From: Chromatiales bacterium
GTDB lineage: Bacteria > Pseudomonadota > Gammaproteobacteria > Chromatiales > Chromatiaceae
NCBI GenBank assembly: GCA_024762485.1
Contig: JANTHH010000062.1
Location: 1 to 12,587 of the forward strand
DNA length: 12,587 nt
Reading direction: 5' to 3'
A program made the position numbers and the translations under genes. A model generated the notes under the pieces. That model did no database searches, had not been told where the DNA came from, and saw nothing but the letters and a program-made list of their open reading frames with translations. This document shows, piece by piece, positions 6,737-12,587 of this stretch; the first letter of the stretch is position 1, and the number at the start of each line of letters is the position of its first letter.

Positions 6737-6835
6737 CATGCGACTGTGATCCCAAGTCGACACCGTACCGGGGCGGTTTGATGAGCATTATTCACAATTT
6801 ACCCAGAACTCAAAGCCAATCCTAGAGCCCACACC

Positions 6836-7456
6836 ATGCCAACCCAACAACCACCCCGTTCAGCCCGCCTCATCACCGCCATCGTACTGATCGCGGCCCT
6901 TGCCACCGCCGTATCCTGGTGGGTGCTCGAGAACCGCAACACCTGGCCGCGTGGGCAGGCGCTGGCGGATGCGTTGACACCCGTGACGCTCGAGACCGAC
7001 ACGGACCGGGCCCTGGTGGCCCAGACCATTCTCACCAACTATCGCGAGGTACGGGCCAATGCCAAGCGGTGGAGCGGGATCTACTGGGGCTGCACCTTCG
7101 TGGCGGCGCTGTTCAGCGCCCTGGCCGGCTTGGTCCTCAAGCTGGAGAGCCTGCCGCTCGGCGAGAAGGCGAAGAAAGATATCGCGGCAGTACTGGCGGT
7201 GTCCGCCGCCATCCTGGTGACAATCTCCACCAGCGGGGACTTCCAGCGCAAGTGGCAGGCCAACCGGATCGCCGCGGCGGAGCTGGAGCAGGCCGGCTAC
7301 AGCTTCCTCGCCGACCCGGCGGGTGCCCCGCGACCCTATCTGAACGTGGTCGCGCGCATCCTGCATCAACGCCATCTGGCCATCGTAGGCCTCACAGAGG
7401 AAGGGAGTCTTCCACTGCGACGCCCCGAAGACCCCCTGGGCAAGCCTGATGGTTGA
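6836..7456 (+). CDS. membrane protein resembling SLATT/DUF4231 two-helix proteins
   Basis: 206 residues. Helix at about 11-30, a linker, then a helical hairpin (about 82-103 and 114-133). This is followed directly by an amphipathic helix with the pattern W140-QANR-IAAAELE and GYSFL. That order (two TM helices, then W..NR.A..ELE) is how I recall SLATT and DUF4231 proteins. SLATT domains are membrane effectors often paired with nucleotide-signalling (SMODS) or SLOG proteins in conflict systems. No such partner is visible here, so function is open. Base composition matches the host chromosome, unlike the AT-rich genes to its left. The start is the first ATG; the ribosome site is weak. It converges with the secreted-protein gene, 76 bases apart, with no clear terminator between. 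Confidence 0.6.
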   Translation: MPTQQPPRSARLITAIVLIAALATAVSWWVLENRNTWPRGQALADALTPVTLETDTDRALVAQTILTNYREVRANAKRWSGIYWGCTFVAALFSALAGLVLKLESLPLGEKAKKDIAAVLAVSAAILVTISTSGDFQRKWQANRIAAAELEQAGYSFLADPAGAPRPYLNVVARILHQRHLAIVGLTEEGSLPLRRPEDPLGKPDG

Positions 7457-7532
7457 CGACGATCAGGCCATCGGCGGGCATCCATGAACATCAGGCAACG
7501 CCCTGTCTGACTGACTGAAGCGGGATCAACCC

Positions 7533-8246
7533 CTACTCCGCCATGTCGATCGCGCCGGGCAGCGCGATCTGCTCGAACTGCTCCGGCAGCACGAACAGGT
7601 CGTCGTCGACCGCCACGGCGGGATCGTAATCCACCAGCGACTGGCTGCGTCCCTCGCGGCTCTCCTGTACCGGCAGGCCGAAGTCATAGATGCGCCCGGC
7701 GGCAAAGATGTGCTGTGCCAGGTCGCAGGGCTGGCGGGCCTCTTCCGGCAGGTCCGCCAGTACGGCGGCCTGCACCCGGGCGAGAACCTGGCGGAACTCG
7801 CGCAACCCGTCGAGTGCCGGTCCCATGGTATCGGGCAGCGTCACCAGCTCGACGCACAGCTTGTCGTTGGCGTAGAGCCGCACGTTATGCGGCTGGCGTC
7901 CGCCGATGGACGGCGCCTCCTGGTCGGCCTCGTCCTTCGTGGTGATGGTCAGGTCCGCCGGTAGCTCGGGCAGCGGCTTCTTGTTGTCGATCAGCAGGAC
8001 GGTGCGGTCCTCGCGCGAGACGTTGTAGATCACCCCGGCCTTGCGATCGAGCAGTGTGTAGTCACCGTCGCCCCGGCCCTCGTCCATGCGCAGGTAGTCC
8101 GGGGTGACCAGGATGCGCGAGAAATAGGGCTCGACCCCGTCCTCGTAGACCTGGTAGGCGAGCAGTGCAGCCTGTTGCTGGGCATGCAGGGGAGCGCTCA
8201 GGCCCGCCAGGGCGAAGAACAGGGTGATCAGGATGTTTTGCCGCAT
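7533..8246 (-). CDS. secreted protein, DUF4412-like
   Basis: 237 residues with a signal peptide (MRQN start, hydrophobic 5-18, APLHA cleavage site near residue 22), so periplasmic or exported. The mature part opens with short beta-like strands: ILVTPDYLRMDEG, then YTLLDRKAGVIYNVSREDRTVLLID. This recalls DUF4412 proteins, in which a value is set, read and displayed on a beta-sheet; the match is by impression. The second half is helical and has two Cys (about 131 and 169). The start at 8246 is supported by GGAGG four bases upstream. It overlaps the DUF455 gene by 19 bases and is probably co-transcribed with it. Function unknown. Confidence 0.75.
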   Translation of the reverse strand: MRQNILITLFFALAGLSAPLHAQQQAALLAYQVYEDGVEPYFSRILVTPDYLRMDEGRGDGDYTLLDRKAGVIYNVSREDRTVLLIDNKKPLPELPADLTITTKDEADQEAPSIGGRQPHNVRLYANDKLCVELVTLPDTMGPALDGLREFRQVLARVQAAVLADLPEEARQPCDLAQHIFAAGRIYDFGLPVQESREGRSQSLVDYDPAVAVDDDLFVLPEQFEQIALPGAIDMAE

Positions 8247-9040
8247 AGGGCCTCCAGTCTGGCAAGTTCATGTTCGCTGAATCCGGCCTCCAGCCGCGCC
8301 TGCACATGCAATGGGCAGGGTATGCCCTCGCGGAAGAAGCTGTTCAGCAGTTCAAAATAGGTCTGTTCGGCATCCAGCCCGCGCTGTTCGCACAGGTAGT
8401 GGAACCAGCGCGTACCCGCCTCCACGTGGCCCACCTCGTCGCGCAGGATGATTTCGAGTATCCCGACCATGCGGTCATCTCCGGCGGCGGCAAAGCGACG
8501 GCTGATGTCGGGCGTCACGTCCAGTCCCCTCGCCTCCATCACCCGCGGCACCATGGCCATGCGCACCAGCACGTCACCGGCGGTCTTCTGCGCCAGGTCC
8601 CACAGCCCGTTGTGGGCGGGAAAGTCTCCGTATTGGAACCCCAACTCGCGCAGATGTTCCTGCAGCAGCGAGAAATGATAGGCCTCTTCCGCCGCCACGC
8701 CGATCCAGTCGCCGTAGTAGCCGGCCGGCATGTCGCGGAAGCGGCAGACCGCATCGCAGGCGAGGTTGATGGCGTTGAACTCGATGTGGGCGATGGCGTG
8801 GGTCATCGCTGCCCTGCCCTCCACGCTGCCGAGCTTGCGCCGGGGCAGCTCGCGCGGCGGGACCAGTTCGGGGCGTTCGGGGTGGCCGGCCTCGATGACC
8901 TCGGGGAGATCAGGAACGGGTGACTGCACCAGCTCGCCCGCCTGCCAGTCGTCGGCGAGCCGGCGGGCGCGCTCGAGCTTGAGGGTCAGGTCGCGCTCCA
9001 CCAGGCAGGCGTGGGCGGCGGCGTAGAGGTTCTGCGGCAT
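8228..9040 (-). CDS. DUF455 ferritin-like di-metal protein
   Basis: 270 residues, the usual DUF455 size. The four-helix ferritin-like carboxylate/histidine set can be read off: E87 in HIEFNA, E119 and H122 in EEAYHF, E169 in MVPRVMEARG, and E202 and H205 in DEVGHVEAG. These should bind a diiron or similar centre, and the tRNA hydroxylase MiaE uses a related fold. No substrate is known for DUF455; an oxidase or hydroxylase role is only inferred from the fold. It is soluble, with no signal peptide. It lies 30 bases downstream of the glycerate kinase gene on the same strand and overlaps the secreted protein gene, so the three likely form one operon. Confidence 0.88.
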   Translation of the reverse strand: MPQNLYAAAHACLVERDLTLKLERARRLADDWQAGELVQSPVPDLPEVIEAGHPERPELVPPRELPRRKLGSVEGRAAMTHAIAHIEFNAINLACDAVCRFRDMPAGYYGDWIGVAAEEAYHFSLLQEHLRELGFQYGDFPAHNGLWDLAQKTAGDVLVRMAMVPRVMEARGLDVTPDISRRFAAAGDDRMVGILEIILRDEVGHVEAGTRWFHYLCEQRGLDAEQTYFELLNSFFREGIPCPLHVQARLEAGFSEHELARLEALCGKTS

Positions 9041-9070
9041 CCGCGGATTGTAACCCAGCCGGGGTGCAGG

Positions 9071-10303
9071 CTACGCCCCGCGCCGCAGTCCGACCACCAG
9101 GTCCATGACGTTGGTGCCGGTAGGCCCGGTGTGCACCAGGTCGCCACTGCGTTCGAGCAGTGTGCCGGCATCGGCCTGCGCGAGGTAGCCGGCGGCTTCG
9201 GCGGCATCGACACCGGCGCGTTTCAGGCTGTCGCCGTCCACCAGCCCGCCGGCATCGCCGGTGGGGCCATCGCTGCCGTCGGTGCCCGCGGCAAGCAGCA
9301 ACAGGTCGTCCCGTCCCGCCAGTTCAATGGCGGCCGCCAGCGCCAGGTGCTGGTTGCGGCCCCCGCGGCCAGGGTGGTCCGGCAGCTCGACGGTGGTCTC
9401 ACCACCCCACAGGTGCAGCCCCGGTGGCGACTGGGCAAGCTGCTGCACCAGGTCTCCCGCCACCTCGGCCGCATCGCCGGCGAGAAAGGTTGCGTGTCGC
9501 GTCACCACATACCCCAGCTCGCGCGCCCTCGCCTCTGCCGCATCGAGGGCATCCGCCAGACAGGCCACGATCTCCGGCGTGGGCGCAGCACGCTTGGGTG
9601 CGGGCAGCAGGTCCACCAGCTTGCCCGCCAGCCAGCACGGCAGCTCGGGGCCGGGCACATCCCGCCGCGCCGGCACCAGCAGCCCGGAACCGATCACCGC
9701 CGGGTCGTCACCGGGCACGTCCGAGATCAGCAGTTGCCGACACGGGCGCTCGCCGAGATAGTTGAGCAGTCCACCGGCCTTGATCAACGACAGCCGCTGG
9801 CGTACCCAGTTGACCTGGTCAATGGCCAGACCACTGCCCAGCAACCAGTCGTTGATGGCATGCAGGTCGTCCAGGGTCAGCCCCGGGCGCAGCACTTCCA
9901 CCAGACTGGAGGTGCCACCGGAGATCAGGAACAGCAGGGGGCGGTCGGCAGGCTGTTCGTCGATGAAATCGAGCAACGCCTGGCCTGCGTCGAGGCTGCG
10001 CTGGTCGGGGATGGGGTGGGCACTCTCGAGATAGCGCACCCGGGTGCGTTGCCACTGCCGCGGATCACCGTGACCCGTCTTGGTGATGATCAACCCCGCC
10101 AGCAGGTCGTCGCCGAGCACCTCCTCGGCGCCGTGGAACATGGATTCCGCCGCCTTGCCGATGGCGACCACCGCCGCGGCGGGTGCCGCCCTGCCCCGCA
10201 ACGCCGCCGACACCGCCACGCGGCCCCGCACCCGCTCCACCCCGGCCTGGAATACCGACAACATGTCTTCTCTTGCCCGCAGGCGTTCGTCCCCGTTCAT
10301 CAT
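9071..10303 (-). CDS. glycerate 2-kinase, MOFRL (DUF4147) family
   Basis: 410 residues, full length for this family (TtuD/GckA type, older name hydroxypyruvate reductase). An N-terminal DUF4147 domain (about 10-250) holds AIGKAAESM (47-55), the SGGTSSL phosphate loop (128-134), NWVRQRLSLIK (165-175) and the SDVPGDDPAVIGSG stretch (194-207). The C-terminal MOFRL domain (about 295-405) has GGETTV, GRNQ, GTDGSDGPT and TGPTGTN. It phosphorylates D-glycerate with ATP to 2-phosphoglycerate, feeding glyoxylate/tartronate or serine-type carbon into lower glycolysis. It is cytoplasmic. ATG occurs twice in a row at the start (10301-10303 and 10298-10300); the second is better spaced from GGA. Gene order starts here, divergent from the channel gene. 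Confidence 0.93.
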   Translation of the reverse strand: MMNGDERLRAREDMLSVFQAGVERVRGRVAVSAALRGRAAPAAAVVAIGKAAESMFHGAEEVLGDDLLAGLIITKTGHGDPRQWQRTRVRYLESAHPIPDQRSLDAGQALLDFIDEQPADRPLLFLISGGTSSLVEVLRPGLTLDDLHAINDWLLGSGLAIDQVNWVRQRLSLIKAGGLLNYLGERPCRQLLISDVPGDDPAVIGSGLLVPARRDVPGPELPCWLAGKLVDLLPAPKRAAPTPEIVACLADALDAAEARARELGYVVTRHATFLAGDAAEVAGDLVQQLAQSPPGLHLWGGETTVELPDHPGRGGRNQHLALAAAIELAGRDDLLLLAAGTDGSDGPTGDAGGLVDGDSLKRAGVDAAEAAGYLAQADAGTLLERSGDLVHTGPTGTNVMDLVVGLRRGA

Positions 10304-10402
10304 TCCAGTTGCCCTCTGACCCAGTCGTCGTTGGCCCTATGGTACTATCCGGGCAAACCGGCGCGAGCACCGGTTGTTCGACCACGCGCAGAGGACATCA
10401 CC
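10304..10402. promoter_or_regulatory. divergent intergenic region with a candidate promoter and short inverted repeat
   Basis: It separates the kinase operon from the channel-protein operon and must hold promoters for both. On the plus strand TACTAT (10343-10348) could be a -10 element, but the best -35 (TGACCC, 10318-10323) is 19 bases away, so this is weak. AACCGG (10356-10361) and CCGGTT (10370-10375) form a dyad with an 8-base gap just downstream, which could be an operator. A GAGG ribosome site is at 10391-10394. Confidence 0.35.
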
Positions 10403-11332
10403 TTGGAAAGCATCACCCTGAAGCGAAACTTCAGCCGCAACACCCTGTTGCGCATGCTGATCATGGCCTTGGTGGTCGCCGCCCTGCTGGCCTGGAAGAT
10501 CGACCTGATCAACAGCGTGTATTTCCGCGATCAGCTGACCGACCTCGGCCTGGTGATCAACGGCGCCATCGTCGCACTGTTCGCCCTCGGCCTGTTCCGC
10601 ATGCTGTTCCTCTTCACCCGCTACATGCGCGAGGAGGAGGCGGTTGCCCGCTTCGCAGACAACATCACCGGTCGCGAGGACGACGAGCTTGAAGGCGTGG
10701 CGGAGGACAGCCTGATCGCCCAGCGCTACCGCGCCATGATGCGCCTGCACGAGGCCCACACGCCGATCAACCAGAGTGCGCTGGCCGCCACCCTGCTGGC
10801 CAGCGAGAGCACCCGCACCAGCCTGCCCAAGTTCATCAACAACACGCTGATCCTCAGCGGCGTGTTCGGCACCATCGTGTCGCTGTCGATTGCCCTGATC
10901 GGTGCCTCCGACCTGCTGGCGAATACCGTCGACACCAGCGGCATGGGCATGGTGGTGCACGGCATGTCCACCGCCCTGTCCACCACCATCACCGCCATCG
11001 TCTGCTACCTGTTCTTCGGCTACTTCTACCTCAAGCTGACCGACGCCCAGACCAACCTGGTCAGCGCCATCGAGCAGGCGAGCACCAATTTCCTGATGCC
11101 GCGCTTCAACGTGCAGACCGAGAGCGTGCTGTACGAATTCACCGGCCTGATCCGCTCGATGCAGGACCTGGTGCAGCAGATGCAGCAGGCGCAGAAGGTT
11201 ACCGAAATCCAGCAGCAGGTGTTCCGCGAGACCATGCACGAGCAACACGTGAAGATCGACGGACTGGCCGACCGGCTGGACATGCTGGGCGGCCTGTTGC
11301 GCCGCGGCTTCCGTCTCGGCGAGCAGGACTGA
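10403..11332 (+). CDS. MotA/TolQ/ExbB-family ion channel protein
   Basis: 309 residues from a TTG at 10403, chosen for GAGG eight bases upstream; the next in-frame ATG (10454) would delete the N-terminal cytoplasmic segment. Four TM helices at about 15-31, 48-73, 145-172 and 187-212 give MotA-like topology. A cytoplasmic loop lies between helices 2 and 3, and a helical tail of about 95 residues ends the protein. The helix-3 motif GVFGTIVSLSIALIG and helix-4 STALSTTITAIV are the channel-lining, Thr-rich segments of this family. Such proteins form a pentamer around a one-TM partner and use proton or sodium flow to drive movement. The partner is encoded 10 bases downstream. It is not clearly TolQ, ExbB or MotA proper, so a specific role cannot be assigned. 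Confidence 0.85.
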   Translation: MESITLKRNFSRNTLLRMLIMALVVAALLAWKIDLINSVYFRDQLTDLGLVINGAIVALFALGLFRMLFLFTRYMREEEAVARFADNITGREDDELEGVAEDSLIAQRYRAMMRLHEAHTPINQSALAATLLASESTRTSLPKFINNTLILSGVFGTIVSLSIALIGASDLLANTVDTSGMGMVVHGMSTALSTTITAIVCYLFFGYFYLKLTDAQTNLVSAIEQASTNFLMPRFNVQTESVLYEFTGLIRSMQDLVQQMQQAQKVTEIQQQVFRETMHEQHVKIDGLADRLDMLGGLLRRGFRLGEQD

Positions 11333-11342
11333 GTACCCGGCC

Positions 11343-12323
11343 ATGAGCGACGGCTTCGTCGATATCCGCCTCAACCGTCAGGAGGGTCAGGGCAACGAGA
11401 GCTTCTGGCCCTCCTTCACCGACATCATGACGGTGGTGGTGATGATCTTCCTCATCGCCATGGTGGTACTGCTGATCCGCAACAACGAGCTGGTGGCCCA
11501 GGTGCGCGCCACCATGGAGGCCGAGCGCGAGGCCGCCGAGCTGGCACGCAGCACCGGCGAGCTCAACGAGGACCTGGCACTGCGTCTGCACACGGCCGAG
11601 AACCGCGTCGCCGAGCTGCAGCTGGAACTGATGCGCCAGCAGGAGCGCGGCCAGCAGAAGAGCGCCGTCATCGAGCGGCAACAGCAGGACATCCAGCAGC
11701 TGATCGAGGAGCGGGACGACATCACCCAGAAGGCGGCCCAGCTGGCGTTGATCCGCCAGACCCTGGAGGCCGATCTGGATGCCGAACGCGCCCGTCTCGC
11801 CACCGCACAGCAGAACATCAGCGGCCTGGAACAGAACCTGAGCAGCCTGCAACAGCGTTTCGCCACCAACCAGCAGCAGCTCAGCGAAATACAGGAAAAG
11901 GCCGCCAAGCAGCTGCAGGAACTCGAAGAGGCCCGCCGCCAGCAGAAGGAGATCGAACGCAAGTACCTGGTGCTGGTGGGTGAGCACGACGACCTGCAGG
12001 TGAAATACGACAAGCTGGTCAAGCCCGCACGCTCACCCAAGGGCCGTTACCTGGTGGAGGTCCGCTACTGGAAGGACGCCAAGGGAGAACACATCAATTA
12101 CCGCGAACTGGGTCGTGGCAAGTACCAGACGGTCACCATGAAGCAGCTGGAGCAGCACCTGGCCAAGCTGAAGAAGCAGAAAAAGAACGGGCTCTACATC
12201 AAGGTGGTCTTCCCCGAGAAGAGCGGCCTGAGCTACAGCGAGGCCTGGAAATTCACCAGCGGCCTGCACAAGAAATTCGACTACTACTTCTCCGATCCGG
12301 CGAATCAGGGCGGCAGGCCCTGA
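11343..12323 (+). CDS. one-TM stator partner with long coiled coil and ExbD-like C-terminus
   Basis: 326 residues. A short cytoplasmic N-terminus leads to FWPSFTDIMTVVVMIF, where D27 sits just as the proton-carrying Asp of MotB/ExbD (the D of ADMMT in MotB). The TM helix is about 27-45. Residues about 48-225 are almost continuous heptad-rich, Gln/Glu/Leu sequence, a coiled coil that should lie in the periplasm. A compact domain follows at about 233-316 (GRYLVEVRYWKD, then QLEQHLAKLKK, GLYIKVVF, SYSEAWKFTSGLHKKF). Its strand-helix-strand-helix order resembles the ExbD/TolR periplasmic domain. No OmpA-like peptidoglycan-binding domain is present, unlike MotB and ZorB. The start ATG is 10 bases after the channel gene stop. 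Together they form a probable ion-driven complex; the arm target is unknown. Confidence 0.82.
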   Translation: MSDGFVDIRLNRQEGQGNESFWPSFTDIMTVVVMIFLIAMVVLLIRNNELVAQVRATMEAEREAAELARSTGELNEDLALRLHTAENRVAELQLELMRQQERGQQKSAVIERQQQDIQQLIEERDDITQKAAQLALIRQTLEADLDAERARLATAQQNISGLEQNLSSLQQRFATNQQQLSEIQEKAAKQLQELEEARRQQKEIERKYLVLVGEHDDLQVKYDKLVKPARSPKGRYLVEVRYWKDAKGEHINYRELGRGKYQTVTMKQLEQHLAKLKKQKKNGLYIKVVFPEKSGLSYSEAWKFTSGLHKKFDYYFSDPANQGGRP

Positions 12324-12345
12324 AGCGGGCCGCAGACCCTGAGCG

Positions 12346-12587
12346 ATGAGCCACCGACTCATCCCGGTCAACCTCATCACCGGCTTCCTCGGTGTCGGCA
12401 AGACCACCACCATCGGCCAGCTGCTGCGCCGGCGCCCGGAACACGAACGCTGGGCCGTGCTGGTCAATGAATTCGGTCAGACGGGTATTGACGGCGCGCT
12501 GCTGGCAGACGGCCAGACACGGATAACCGAGGTGGCCGGTGGCTGCCTCTGCTGCGTCGCCAGCCAGGCGTTCACCGTGGGCCTCAA
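12346..12587 (+). CDS. CobW/COG0523 G3E GTPase (partial, 3' end outside window)
   Basis: The first 80 residues are visible. The P-loop is GFLGVGKTT (13-21), VNEFGQTGID follows at 40-49, and the metal-binding motif GGCLCC (65-70, CxCC type) is intact. COG0523 proteins are metallochaperone GTPases, of which CobW (cobalt), the zinc-linked YeiR/ZigA types and nitrile-hydratase activators are examples; the fragment does not tell which metal. The gene starts 22 bases after the coiled-coil protein on the same strand and may be co-transcribed, but no functional link is implied. The ribosome site is weak. Confidence 0.92.
   Translation, partial: MSHRLIPVNLITGFLGVGKTTTIGQLLRRRPEHERWAVLVNEFGQTGIDGALLADGQTRITEVAGGCLCCVASQAFTVGL

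Noticed and set aside
9011..10402. Long open frame upstream of the channel gene on the plus strand
   Set aside because: It is antisense to the glycerate kinase gene, low in complexity and has no family features; the real start is TTG 10403 with GAGG upstream.
10337..11374. 345-codon minus-strand frame over the channel gene
   Set aside because: It is a GC-driven shadow: the opposite strand encodes a clear MotA-type protein with four TM helices and the right partner.
10403..12323. Zorya defence system
   Set aside because: ZorB has an OmpA-like peptidoglycan-binding domain, which is missing here, and no ZorC, ZorD or ZorE-like gene is in the window; the next gene is a CobW GTPase.

Overview
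The window looks like the chromosome of a GC-rich gammaproteobacterium. This is inferred from codon use, from the moxR-DUF58-DUF4381-VWA-VWA/TPR operon order, and from a DUF455 / MOFRL glycerate kinase / CobW neighbourhood. No rRNA, tRNA or other species marker is present, so the genus is left open.

Layout. (1) Positions 1-4723, minus strand: a compact Bat-type operon in which every gene overlaps the next. It runs MoxR AAA+ ATPase, DUF58 protein, DUF4381-like membrane protein, BatA-like VWA protein, then a BatB-like VWA protein fused to TPRs that runs off the left edge. A good sigma70-type promoter (4751-4780) lies just upstream of moxR. (2) Positions about 5009-6835: an AT-rich insert unlike its flanks. 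It carries three small membrane-protein genes (107 aa one-TM, 117 aa DUF805, 145 aa four-TM). Two diverged repeat families, R1 (58 bp, built of 25-bp units) and R2 (67 bp, inverted ends), give the order R1-gene-R2-R1-gene-R2-(R1 remnant). The third gene is flanked by integron-core-like heptamers. (3) Positions 6836-7456, plus: a GC-rich 206-aa membrane protein resembling SLATT/DUF4231 two-helix proteins. (4) Positions 7533-10303, minus: MOFRL-family glycerate 2-kinase, DUF455 ferritin-like protein and a secreted protein, probably one transcription unit. (5) Positions 10403-12323, plus: a MotA/TolQ/ExbB-type channel protein and a partner with a MotB-like proton-channel helix, about 175 residues of coiled coil and a small ExbD-like C-terminal domain. 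The first 80 codons of a CobW/COG0523 GTPase follow.

How genes work together. In the Bat operon, MoxR is expected to act as a chaperone-like ATPase on the membrane-anchored VWA proteins, with DUF58 and DUF4381 as partners. The 10403-12323 pair has the parts of an ion-driven stator: a four-TM channel plus a one-TM, Asp-bearing arm. It lacks the OmpA-like peptidoglycan-binding domain of MotB and has a very long coiled coil instead. It and the repeat-bounded cassette array are the two most unusual things here.
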